A stretch of DNA of 64,000 nucleotides from Epichloe hybrida (Eukaryota > Ascomycota > Sordariomycetes > Hypocreales > Clavicipitaceae), in contig JAFEKR010000031.1 in assembly GCA_019022495.1 (NCBI GenBank), positions 620,001 to 684,000 of the forward strand. The letters are read 5' to 3'. The notes beneath the pieces are model-generated. The model did not search any database. It had not been told where the DNA came from and saw only the letters and a list, made by a program, of their open reading frames with translations. Positions 49,881 to 60,776 of this stretch are shown in pieces; within the stretch, counting starts at the first letter, position 1, and every line of letters begins with the position of its first letter. A program made the translations under genes and the position numbers.

Positions 49881-50934
49881 CGTAGTCCCGTGCGGATTAC
49901 ACAAGCTTCATTTTAGGCTATTTACCCCATGGAGAAGCCGGTACTTTATTCGCCGCCGCGCGGCAGGGCGAGCCGGAAGTACCCTTCGGGTATAACCAGC
50001 CGTTTCGGCAAAACGCCCGTGGAGCGAGCGGCCTGGTGGATCGCGAGTTGTGTTTGTGTACATACATGTAAATCCGTACATCCGTGCAATATGTACAATG
50101 TGGTCCGTAGTATGTACAGTAATGAAACATGTCGAAGGGGAGATGTTTCAGCCCGCCGGAGTCGTTTGTTGCATGTAATAATAGTAGTGATGCACCGAAC
50201 CCGGCTGGATAATAACAAATTTCCACGACACAGCCTTGTCCCGGTGGAGTGCCCCACAATCAGCTCGGCGACTCGCCTACCATTCCAGATTTGGGTCATG
50301 AAGCTGAAAAAAAAAAAAAAAAACAACGATCGTCGTCTTCCTTGTTCGTTTCCATGTTGGCCGAGAGGTCCGACGTGACCCTCCTGTGACCTACAATTGG
50401 CACACACGTTGGGGGCTGAAATCTCGGCATGTGCGGCACAAGGCCAAAGGCGGGCGCCCCCTGCAACTCACTCGGGGGCTCCATCCAACATGCATATACG
50501 ATATGATATATCTATGTATGATACAACGAACGGGCTAGATACTGACGTGAGACACGCGCTCGCCCGATGCAGTCATCTAAAAAAAAAAAATGAGAAAAAA
50601 GAAAAAAAAACAGGGCTTAGGAGTCCAGAACCGTGATAGGGACGACTGAACACGCATGAGTCATCAGTCCTAAGTAGGATAGACAGTCCACCTCCCTGTT
50701 TTGTGGCTTGCGTTTAGAAATTCTTTGTAGCCGTAGCCTCACTACCTGTTATAATGCAGCCCGCATTGTTAACGCAAGACAACTAACGCACAATCTTAGC
50801 TGTAAATGATTTCCTATCATCCGCTAGTAATATAGCCGCGATAGCTTTTGATAATATTAATATCTTTCAAAAACGCAGAAAATATACTCATCATAGGCAT
50901 AGCAATGAACTCTGATCTCCTTAGAGGTCATACA

Positions 50935-51042
50935 CCTTGTGGATTCACGTTGACCAGGGTCTGTATGTATGTATTGAGTTAGAAAAATGTAAACTATGGA
51001 GTAGAGATGTATACAATTCGCGGGCCTTGCAGACCCACAAGG
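50935..51042. repeat. Small inverted-repeat element, copy 1
   Basis: It starts CCTTGTGGATTC and ends GACCCACAAGG. It shares CACGTTGACCAGGGTCTGTA near the left end (one mismatch) and the CGGGCCnnGC-GACCCACAAG right end with the element at 58798-58942. The outer ends are less clear than in that copy. Confidence 0.65.
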
Positions 51043-51499
51043 TATAATCGTGCCGTTAGAACCCGGCGATTACCAAAAGAAGTGGGGCGTGCCACGATTA
51101 TGACCACTAAGGAAATAGCTGCGAAGATTGATAAGACGGGAGCCACACCAAAAACGGGTGGGTGAACTTGTCCATCCCAATTAGGACTAACGGCTGGTGT
51201 GTGTTCAAGTTTGAACATGTGCGTGTTTAGAGGTTCGTATTAATATATTAGCTGGCGTCATCTTTGAGTACGGCACGGATTCCTTTCTTCTTCTTTTTTT
51301 GCTCTTGATTTGCTCTCTTAAATTCAGCTCAAGTCCCCGCAAGTCGTCTGCCGTTCGTTCGTTAGTTACCTTGTCGACCACAAGAAGCGCTCGTCTTCTG
51401 TCTAATACGTGCGCCCGCCGTCCCAGGCTCCCTCCCAGCAACTTGGAATAAAGCGGAAACGCAACTTCTCTTTGTCCCGGGCACCGGCGGACATCGGAC

Positions 51500-53547
51500 A
51501 TGCAGTCCTCTTTACTCCTCATGTCACTTCTGGCCGCCGTGCTGGTTGGCTGCCTGGACACAAGCGGCCAAGCCAGCCCGTCTCACGGTCCCGCGAAGCC
51601 GTTCTCGCTTCCGGCCCATGATGCCGACCCCAAAGCGCGAGCTGCGCGCATCCAGTCCAAGAGAGAGGGTCTTCTTTACGGCAACGGGCCGGACCAAAAC
51701 ATCACAGCATATCCAGCTGGTCCGTTTGGGGACACGATCTGGCAGACGGACACTGCATCTCTCGTAGCGGAGCAGGAGAGACATGACGTATTGGTCAAGA
51801 AAGATGTAGATATACTGTCTGCAGTGCTGCAAAAGGTGGTGGTGTAATCTAGTTGTGGCCTGCCTTCGCGTGAGCTCTCGGCTAACTCGTTGATTGTAGA
51901 CGGGGGGCATACAATCACTGGCCGACTATTCCAAGCTATACGATCAGCAATGGAAGAACTCGATGAGAAACGTCGTTGACTGGGGCTCGTACGCCAATTA
52001 CACAAACGATCTGTTCTTCTCCATGCAGCGCCTCACGGTGGACCCTCTCGCTGTGCGGCGACTGAAGCCCCATCAGCGCCGCCTCCCGTTCCATGTCGAT
52101 GACGCCGTCGCGCGAAAAGTGTCGGGCATGACTGCCGAGCAATTACTCACACAAGGCAGATTGTTCTACGTCGACTACCGAGCTCTTTCCAAGCTCCCCC
52201 GTCAAGAGGGTCGTTTCTCAGCCGCCTGCGAAGCATATTTCTACATCAGCGCCCGTGACGGCAAGTGGTTGCCTCTGGCCATCAAGACGAACGAGGGCGC
52301 CGATCTCGTGTACACGCCAGCCGATGCGCCCGTCGATTGGCTATTTGCCAAAATCCTCTTCGGGCAGAACGACGTGTGGGACACGCCCTGGAGGCATTTC
52401 GCCAGCACCCACCTCGTCGTCGAGCTGCCGTACATGGCGGCACAGCGGTGCATGGGCGACGGCCACCCTGTTCTCGCCATTTACAAGAAACGTGAGCCTA
52501 TCCCGAGAAGAAAAGGAAGTAATCCGTACGTACTCGTGCTAATCATGCCTCGCCCATCTCTCAGTCATGTTGAATGCCTTTGGCATTCGCCAGTTCATCC
52601 AATCCAAGCTTTGCGCGCCCGGGCAATTCATAGATCAGCTGTACACGTTCGACGGCAGGGCCGCATTGAAGTACGCAATGGATCTGTACGAGAAGGGCGA
52701 GAAGAATTTCCAGGCCAACTGTATGCTTTTATTACGCACCTCCCTTGGTTGCGAATCCCCCCCCCCCCCGCGTTCCGTTCGTTCCGTTCCGTTTGGCGTT
52801 GTCAGCGCTAAAGCTAATGACTTCATGAATCTGCCAGACTTCCCCAGGAGATTGGAGAGGAACGGACTCCTCGACAGCAAGTTCGGCCCGCCCATCAGGC
52901 ATTTCCCATTCGCCGAGGATGCGGCCAGAATACACGCGGCGTGGAAATCCTTCATGGGCACCTTGGTCCATTCCTACTACGACGAACCGGCATCGATCAG
53001 GCAGGACCAGGAGCTCGCGTGCTGGTTCAAGGAGGTGGGAAGGGCGGGATCTGCCGACTTCCCCGGCGGCGAAAACATCTCGGCGTCGGAGCTCATCGAC
53101 GTGCTCACCCACGTCGCCTACCTGAACAGCGTGCAGCACCAGGCCATGAACAACAATGACCAGTTCATCAATGCGCAGGTGCCGTTGAGCCCAATGGCCC
53201 TCTACAAGCCGTTACCGACGAAAAAGGGCCTCTCGGAGGGCGAGCTGCTCTCCTTGCTCCCCAACGTGACGCAGATCCTGAAGCAGCTGTCTCTAGGCGC
53301 GGCGTTTTCCCGTGCCGAGTTTGTCGATTCAGAGAGGGCGCTGATCAACGTGTTCAAAGACGAAGACTTGCATTCCAGTCTGAATAATAAAACGAAGGCG
53401 GCTGCGGCGCGGTTCGAGGCAGACATGGAGAAGCTGAGTGCGGAGATTGCGGGCAGAGGTTTCGACAAAGATGGTCTTTGCGACGGGGCGCCGTTCCTCT
53501 GGCGGGCATTGGATCCCAGAGTAGCGCTGTATACAACGACGATTTGA
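51500..53547 (+). CDS. Secreted lipoxygenase, manganese-lipoxygenase type
   Basis: It oxygenates polyunsaturated fatty acids such as linoleate to hydroperoxides. The exons are 51500-51841, 51900-52491, 52565-52720 and 52838-53547, giving 599 residues. The first donor is ambiguous (51836 or 51842, both in frame). An N-terminal signal peptide is clear (SSLLLMSLLAAVLVGCL). The metal site is present: H280-x4-H285 in WRHFASTHLVVE, H464 and N468 in SVQHQAMN, and the C-terminal carboxylate is isoleucine I599. The His/His/His/Asn pattern and length fit fungal Mn-lipoxygenases. The best-studied one ends in valine, so the metal (Mn or Fe) is not settled by sequence. Confidence 0.88.
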
Positions 53548-53868
53548 CAAGTTGCGCACCGAGACTCATGTATGGCTAAGTCTGTAGAGTAGATATGGTG
53601 AAATGGGAAATGTTTTCTGCAACAACACATGCTGATGAAAAATTATGTAAGTGCCCTCATGCGGGGCCCATGCAGGGTTCCATTATTAAATCTCGGCTCC
53701 AAAAAAGTTCGTCTCGTATCCACCCCCTTGCATGGATCGTCATTGATTGGTGCCTCATAGCCTCGGCCTCGGCTCGTCTTGTCGGGCCGCCAACATCCAC
53801 ATCATCTCGCATCCTCCATCTCTCATCATAACAAACTCTGTGGCTCCAACTGGCGCCCATCGGCAAGC

Positions 53869-54117
53869 ATGACCCGAAAAGTCGTCTCCAAGCAGTCCCT
53901 GACGGTGATTGACAACCGTACCGGCAAGACCTATGACTTCCCCATCACCAACAACTCGGTGCTGGCAACAGACATCAAGAAGATCAAGGCAGAGTCGCAG
54001 CAAGACCGGCCAGAGAACGAGACCAGCCAGGGCCTTCGAGTCTACGACCCGGCCTACATGAACACGGCCGTCGTGGAGAGCACCATCACCTACATCAACG
54101 GGCAGGATGGCATTCTC

Positions 54118-54148
<31 letters not shown>

Positions 54149-55428
54149 TCAGCAAGAGCAGCTTCCTAGAGACGGCATACCTGCTCATCTACGGAGAGCT
54201 GCCGACCATATCCCAGCTCGGCTCGTGGCAGGATGAGATCACCCATCACACCTACATCCACAGCGACATTGAGGGCATGTTCAAGTCGTTCCGATACGAC
54301 TCGCACCCCATGTCCATGATGACGTCGGCCTTTGCCACTCTGGGCGCCTTCGCCCCCGAGGCGAACCCTTCCCTGCAGGGCCAGAAGCTCTACACCAGCG
54401 CCGCGGGCGGCGACGTCGCATCGCTCCGGGTTCTCGACAAGCAGATCCTCCGCATCATCGGCAAGGCGCCCACGCTCGCCGCCGCGTCTTATCGCATGCG
54501 CCAGGGCCGGCCCTTCAACCGGCCGGCCCAGGGTCTCTCCTACACCGGCAACTTCCTGTATCTGCTCGACCACTTGTCCGGGCGTGACTACCAGCCGCAT
54601 CCCGTTCTCGAGAAGGCCCTCGATACCCTGTTCATCATCCACGCCGACCACGAAGTCAACTGCTCCACTGCCACCGTCCTCCAGGTCGGCAGCTCCCTGG
54701 TAGATCCCTACAGCGCCGTGGCATCCGGCTGCGCGGCCCTCTACGGCCCATCCCACGGCGGCGCCTCCGAGAGCGCCATCCGCATGCTCATGGAGATTGC
54801 CTCTCCCGAAAACGTCCCCGCCTTCATGGAAAAGGTCGAGAGGCGGGAACGCGTCCTGGTCGGGTTCGGCCATCGGGTCTACAAAAACGTTGACCCGCGG
54901 TCCAAGGCGATCCGCCAGCTGGCCGAGCAAGTCTTCCAAGTCACCGGCCGAAACAAGCTCCTCGATACCGCCCTGGCCCTCGCCAAGTACGCCAGCGAGA
55001 GCGACTTCATGCGCAGCCGGAACTTGTATCCCAACGTGGATTTCTACTCGGGCTTGATCTATCAAGCAATGGGCTTCCCTCTGGAGTACGTACAGAAAAA
55101 TTCCACCCCCTCCCCACATGCCCCCGATGGTAATTGACAAACGCGTAACAGCTTCTACCCCGTCCTGTTCGCAGTCCCCCGTTGCGTGGGCTGGCTAGCC
55201 CACTGGCGCCAACAGATGCTCAACCCATCGGGTGTCAAGATCTGGCGGCCGAGACAGCTGTACGTTGGCAAAGGCGAGAGAGACTACGTCGGGGTGGAGG
55301 GCAGACAGTCGTCCGACGGCGGATTGTTCGGTGCTCCCACTCGGGTTTCTCACGGCGGAGATAGCAAAAGAAACAGGCTTGCTACGTTTACGAATGAAAG
55401 GGGGGACACCTCGAGGCCAAAGCTTTGA
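53869..55428 (+). CDS. Citrate synthase, possibly peroxisomal
   Basis: It condenses oxaloacetate and an acyl-CoA, usually acetyl-CoA, to citrate. The exons are 53869-55085 and 55152-55428, giving 497 residues. The splice (GA|C) gives the expected LDFYPVLFAVPRCVGW block. Catalytic residues are in place: the ADHEVNCST histidine, the GPSHGGASE histidine and the NVDFYSG aspartate, plus the GFGHRVYKNVDPRSK substrate loop. The sequence is of the GltA-like type and lacks a mitochondrial presequence; it begins MTRKVVSKQSLTVIDN. It ends in PKL, which resembles a weak type-1 peroxisomal signal. A 2-methylcitrate or specialised-metabolism synthase remains possible. Confidence 0.9.
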
Positions 55429-56356
55429 AGAAGGAGGTATGCAATCTTTTCATGGTGCAGACGTGTGGTGCAAGACGAGGCCGGCAGATAATTGTATGTA
55501 CAGTACACACCTTGAATTATTTTACAAATCTACACGACAGGGGAAATGAAGCGAATCAGATATTAGCTAGGCAATGAAGGAGATAGGGGCTAGGATTAAT
55601 AGGTAGGTACCTTGAATTATAGACGATTTACACAGAAAAATGATAGATCTTTTAGTGGCGCTTACTACCCTATGTATCTTCCTTGTAGCTCTCTAACAAT
55701 AGTATTACTTATTACAGCTAATTATAGCTATTGGAGAGGAATGAAAGACTGGGGCATGTAGATTCGTAAAATAATTCAGGGGGGAGGCATCGTAGTAGCA
55801 CTTAATTGGATGTCTAAACGGGCAGGTTGTGCGGAGATGAAATTGACAGAGAACTACCAGGCAGCTCCTGCCGCTGGAGGACTGGTGCGACCAGTATTTG
55901 CTCAAGGAGAAGTGGCGGCACGTCACTAGAACATTGACTCAAGACGTCCTGGATATCGAGAATCCAGCTAGAAAATGTACAATGTGATTGTGAGACATGG
56001 CTGTCAGATTAAAATAGTGACATGACTCCTGATTCTTTCCCTCGGCCCCTCTTCCTCTTCACCCACCGGGGCCCCCCCCGCGATCCCGCGATCCCGCGAT
56101 AGCCACATGGCATCATCAATCGGGGCGGAACCGGCTTCCGCTTTCCCACCCGCCCATTGCGGCGCGGCGAGTGCAGGGGTTCTTCTTGTTCTTGTCCACA
56201 CGCGCCAGGCGCGCGACATCGGGCCCCGTCTTATTAGCTTGCGCACCCAGCTGTTAACGTAAAACGGCCTCATCGTACCCAATCACCAGCTGGCATTTGA
56301 CAGCGCGACAGAGCGACAACGCGACAACCCATCGGCGGGCAGCGAGACCGAAGGCA
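55429..56356. other. Intergenic region with a dispersed repeat copy
   Basis: It contains repeat family A copy 2 (55513-55778). The rest holds short unsupported ORFs, a CGATCCCGCG array (about 56081-56099) and the upstream region of the EVE gene. Confidence 0.5.
55513..55778 (+). repeat. Dispersed repeat family A, copy 2
   Basis: This is the partner of 49572-49880 in the same orientation, more AT-rich and with more transitions. No terminal repeats or coding frame are visible in either copy. It could be a solo LTR, a SINE or a decayed DNA element. Confidence 0.75.
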
Positions 56357-57497
56357 ATGCCTCCTCCTAGAAAGCGACTCATCACCTACGAGCCAGCCGA
56401 CGCCGACTCGGAACCGGCTCCCAAAAGAAGATCCTCCCGCCAAGCAGCCGCCGCATCAACACCTAGAAATGAGTACGTACATGTCAATAGTCCGTACGCC
56501 GGCCCTTGATCCTGACAAACAAATTTTTTTTTCCCAGAACCCCCCCTCCCGTGAAACCAGCGCGAGTGGTCGGCAAACCAAAAACTGCTACTGTCGCAAA
56601 ATCTGCCCAGGAGACCTCCTCAGATGTGCCCACACGAGGAACCTCGGACGTAGACTCCATTCCCACGACCAACCCAGAGGCCCCCAGACATGACGGAGAA
56701 TGGTACTGGCTGATGAAGGCTGAGCCAGAGACGCGTCTCGAGAACGGCATCGACGTCAGTTTCTCCATTGACGATCTGAGGGCCAGGACGAAACCTGAAG
56801 GGTGGGATGGTATGTTTTCCCTTCTCCCATCCTCCATTTAAAGCAATCCTTGGTCACAACATTGACCTCCTTGGCTAGGCATCCGCGCGTACGCAGGTAC
56901 TTTGCTCTCTTTATCCAGCCCTCCCTTCCCCCCTCCCGCGCCCCCTTTTTTTTTTTTTCCCATTCTCTGATGCCCCTTGGATTCTCCGCGGCAGAGCTAA
57001 TCAATCACTTGGAAACCTCACAGCAAGGAACCACATGCGCAATATGAACGCCGGCGACAAAGCTTTCTTTTACCACTCTAATTGCAAAGAACCTGGCATA
57101 GCAGGCATCATGGAGATTGTGAAGGAATATTCTGAAGATGGTATGCCGCCCCTCCCCACCCACTCCCTCTTTTGGAACCCTCTCCTCGTCGGTCCTAATG
57201 TGAGTAGCATCGGCTCGCGAGCCCGGAACACCATACTACGATCCTAAATCTACCAAGGAGAATCCACGATGGAGCCTCGTCCACGTCGAGTTTCGCAAGA
57301 AGTTCGCCGTGCCCGTCACGCTCAAGGAGTTGCGGGAACTGGGCGGCCCCGGCGGTCCTCTGGAGAACATGCAGATGTTGAAACAGTCGAGATTGAGTGT
57401 AAGTAGGGTGAGAAAAGAGGAGTGGGAGGCATTGTGTGAGATTGCGGATGAGAAAGCCGATGAAGCGGGGTTGGCGCATGAGATAGGCAGAGCGTAG
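56357..57497 (+). CDS. EVE-domain protein, thymocyte nuclear protein 1 (THYN1) type
   Basis: EVE domains are PUA-like folds thought to bind modified bases in nucleic acids. The exons are 56357-56472, 56538-56809, 56879-56896 (only 18 nt), 57024-57140 and 57208-57497, giving 270 residues. The N-terminal 110 residues are basic, Pro- and Ser-rich and disordered, with KRRSSRQ as a possible nuclear signal. The EVE fold begins at YWLMKAEPETR and continues with SIDDLRA, GWDGIRAYAARNHMRNM, GDKAFFYHSNCKEPGIAG and PGTPYYDPKS. The microexon encodes IRAYA and is required to restore the motif. A GTAAGT inside the last exon (near 57399) is read through here because the frame stays family-like. Confidence 0.9.
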
Positions 57498-59352
57498 ATT
57501 TCAGATGGGAGCACACTGGATATCGTGAAAGGGGGGGATTCGAGCAGCCGGGATCAGTGTCCTGCGAAAGGGAGATGCGTGGTTTTTTTCCTCCCCCAGA
57601 AGCGGCTTGGCGTAGCAATCAATCCGTTTGTTTTTCCACATCCCGAGATACGGCTTCGCGGCGTTTGGCATGAGAAGGGTTTGTGTCATAAACGTTCTGG
57701 ATCATGTGGCCACTCACTATTATCCTGCTATCTTGACTATAACGCATTATAGCGAGGGGGGGGTTTGTCAAGGACTAGGCATATTACCCTTGGTAGAAAA
57801 GGAAGCCATTGATGTAGTATTCATTCCCCGCTGCTTATCTTTTATAGATTGGGGTAATCCGGTGGGTGGCAGCCTGTAGGGTGATTCACACACTGATGAC
57901 GACTTCATGCGTTGTCTTTCCTTCGAATCCTTCGCATTAGGTTGCGATTGCCGGCCTTTGGTATGACCAAAAGTGACTGGGCGTGGTTTCCATGATCGGT
58001 GCGCGCCCAATCTTGTTGGCAAGCCGGACATTCTCAGGATCCCAGACCATTCTCGAGCCCGAACACGCCTGCGCCTGGGATGCATGCTGTGATACGTCCC
58101 ACGGGACTGACTGTCCATGAGTTCCAAAATCCTCGTTGCTTGCTTCCAGATTTTCATTTCGGCGTGGCAAAAGCAAATTAAGGAGCATCTCTTCCACGCC
58201 ATATTGACAGGGGGCATAATTCGAGCTCGCACACGTGGTGCAGCCTCCATCCTGCAGTAGTAGCTCGACCTACGCCACGAGAACGCTTCGGAGTCGGTCA
58301 AGCACCTGCGAGGTGAATTTTGCATACTGCTTCCATGTAAGTTTTTCAATAGTCTCCACGTGGAAATCTTAAAATTTGCGTTGGGATCGTAATTTCTGTC
58401 CTTGCGCATGACCTTGGTCGTTTTGGGAAACCGTCAGTCGCCGTCTGTAGGTTATGCATAGAATCACTGTGAAACAAATTAGTCGGAGGATTTTCGTCTT
58501 TTCAAAATTGGAGTCTGATCAAGCCTGCAAATCTTTTGTGTTTAGGTGGGTTTTTTTTTTCCCCGTGGTTTGACGGTGCGGTGCGGTGCTTCTTTGGTTC
58601 ATGTCTCCATGGCCAAGACAAAATTTCCGGTATTATCGACGCTGTCATCTGGTCCATAATCATTGGGTATTCCTTTCTCACGGAAATACTGATCAGGACG
58701 AGGGCCGCCGCAAAAGCCTTTTGCAACTCTCTCAGGGGTGCTGGGGTCTTAACAATCTGGCCATGTTGATCCGTACTTGCATCTCCTTATGTACATAGAC
58801 ACGGTCCAGCTTGTGGAGTCACGTTAACCAGGGTCTGTATGTATCCAATTAGATAAAAGTAAGCTAGAGATATGTACAACAACATATGTACATGCATACA
58901 TACAATTTGCGGGCCCCGCGGACCCACAAGATGGGCCGTGTCTAGGGCTTAGGAGATAGGAGGAGGATGTACGTCCGTAATCCGTACGGATTATGGATTA
59001 CGGATTTCATGTAAATCATTTCTTGGCGACGAACGTGCAGGCAGGGTATACACAATTGCAGATTCTGCACAGGAAGAGCTGCGTATGATTGGTTGGCTTC
59101 ATGTCGTAGCCTGATGACTGCAAAATCATCATGAGAACGTCACGGGCTGGGGGGGGGGGTCAGGAAGAAGCGAACACGGGGGATACAAGTTTCATTCACC
59201 ACAACTAGGATCATATGGCGAGTCACTATATATAGTGAGCAGCTTTCTCTTCCGAAGATGCTCTCTACATATACCAACCTCATCACTTCACAAACACGCA
59301 CCACACCGCACTCACCTCAAAACCACTGCAACAAGTACTGTTTTGGACCATC
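57498..59352. other. Intergenic region with an inverted-repeat element and the ethylene-forming-enzyme promoter
   Basis: It contains the element at 58798-58942 and then a strongly palindromic stretch of GTAATCCGTACGGATTAC-like words (about 58974-59008). A TATA-like CTATATATAG is at about 59226-59235, 118 nt before the next start codon. A minus-strand ORF (57768-58409) has no recognisable domain and is not called. Confidence 0.5.
58798..58942. mobile_element. Small inverted-repeat transposable element (MITE-like, TA target site)
   Basis: The element is 145 bp. Its ends form an imperfect inverted repeat of about 22 bp: the left begins GACACGGTCCAGCTTGTGG and the right ends CCACAAGATGGGCCGTGTC. 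TA lies directly outside both ends (58796-58797 and 58943-58944), as expected for Tc1/mariner-type insertion. It is too short to encode a transposase. It shares its inner ends with 50935-51042. Confidence 0.7.
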
Positions 59353-60776
59353 ATGGCCACCTTTGCAGCACAGACTGTGCGTAGAAGCACACGCTCCTCG
59401 GCCCAAAGGGCTAGACATTTCACAACAGCGGCTGCTTCCATTGCAACGCATCAAGGTGCCGGCCAATGTGTTTCAAAGGTCTCTATCCCACCTGGCTTCG
59501 TAGCTAAGGTGGGAAACTTTGAAACCTTCGTGCTTCCTGACAAGATCTTGGGAACTCTGTCAGATACGAGTATGGCAAAAGCAATGATCAACGCCTGGAG
59601 GAAGGATGGCATTCTGCAGCTTGCCATGTCACCAAGGCAAGAACGCTTGTTCAGCCAGGCCAGCAAAGCCAGCAAAAAGTTCTTCCAAAAAACACCAGCG
59701 CAAAAACACGCTTGTGTCAATGACTCTAGCTTTTGCGGATACGTCGCCTCGGGAGAGGAGATCACTTCCGGAATCGCAGACTACTCGGAAATCTTCACCG
59801 TCAGTAAAAACTTACAGCCAGAAGATCACAGGGTGCTCGCGGAGTGGCCATGTCACGGCCCGTGTCCTTGGCCGGACAAGCTCATGGAGCGAGACATCAT
59901 GGACTATGTGTCCGAATTGGGATCCAACGGAGAGAAGCTTCTTCAAATGGTTGAGCTTGGACTTGATGTGCCACCTGGATCCTTGACCAAGTATACACAA
60001 GATGGCTGGCACCATATGCGAGCTCTCAGGTATGCGTGATGCAACGATTCCAAGTTCTGCCAACCACTGACTTACTGACATCTGTTCCTCAAATATCAGA
60101 TTCCCTTCTCGAGATCGAACAAATGGAAAGGGGGCAGCGGGCCGAGGCATTGGATCCCACACAGATTACGGGCTATTAGTCGTGGCGGCTCAAGATGAAG
60201 TCGGAGGTAAGTTTGCTTCCATGACCTGCTAAACCCGGATCATTCGTTGATACCTTCCCCTCTTTCATACAGGTCTGTTCGTGCGCCCGCCGGGTCAGGC
60301 AGAGCCCTGCAAGCATGAACGGAGTGACACTGCGGTATCGAGAGGGGACGATTCTGGCTGGGTATATGTAGCACCCACGCCTGGCGTGTTCACAGTATTT
60401 CCCGGTGAGTGATATCATGATGTTCTGCCTCAGACAACTGTAGGCCTGTTCGACTGACTCATCAACTCTCTCAGGTGATATGATGCAATATGTGACAAAC
60501 AGTTTCCTCACGTCCACGCCGCACAAGGTTGGATTGAATGTTCGCGAGCGCTTTGCTTTCGCATACTTCCACGAACCGAACTTCAAAGCCGTGGTGAAGC
60601 CGCTCCCTGGCTTTGACGCGGGGCAAAAGCCAGCTGGTGGTATCCATTACGGGACGTATTTCACGAACATGACTTTGCGAAACTACCCCGACCGCATCTC
60701 CACCAGGAAGTTGCTAGACGAAGGTCGGTGTTCAATGTTAGAACAAGATGAGCTTCGAAGCGACATGGCGGCATAA
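59353..60776 (+). CDS. efe: 2-oxoglutarate/Fe(II) oxygenase, ethylene-forming enzyme homologue
   Basis: It is closely similar to Pseudomonas and Penicillium ethylene-forming enzyme, which converts 2-oxoglutarate to ethylene and CO2 in an arginine-dependent reaction. The exons are 59353-60029, 60100-60206, 60273-60404 and 60475-60776, giving 405 residues. Iron ligands are H246 and D248 (HTDYGLLVVAAQDEVGG) and H322 (STPHKVGLNVRERF), with R331 for the 2-oxoglutarate carboxylate. Blocks placed around arginine in the bacterial enzyme are kept: GYVASGEEITSG, DGWHHMRALRF, FAYFHEPNF. Compared with about 350 residues in bacteria, there is a roughly 45-residue N-terminal extension rich in Arg, Ser, Thr and Ala (RRSTRSSAQRARHF) that looks like a mitochondrial presequence. 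Whether it makes ethylene or only hydroxylates arginine cannot be read from sequence. Confidence 0.88.

Larger units (their letters stand above)
48480..51499. other. Intergenic region of 3 kb with several repeats
   Basis: It holds a GGTCATTGGG array just after the RPA190 stop (48493-48520), a GGTT array (48846-48870), TACGGAGTACGGAGT near 49024-49038, one copy of a dispersed repeat (49572-49880), an AT-richer stretch (50680-50930), one copy of an inverted-repeat element (50935-51042) and long A- and G-runs. No gene is supported on either strand. Confidence 0.5.

Noticed and set aside
54166..55140. Long minus-strand ORF of 324 codons opposite citrate synthase
   Set aside because: It is the antisense shadow of a GC-rich, strongly codon-biased gene; its Gly/Val/Glu-rich translation has no domain.
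57768..58409. Minus-strand ORF of 213 codons downstream of the EVE gene
   Set aside because: It has no recognisable domain, its composition resembles a shadow frame, and a second minus-strand frame overlaps it. No splice-supported extension was found.
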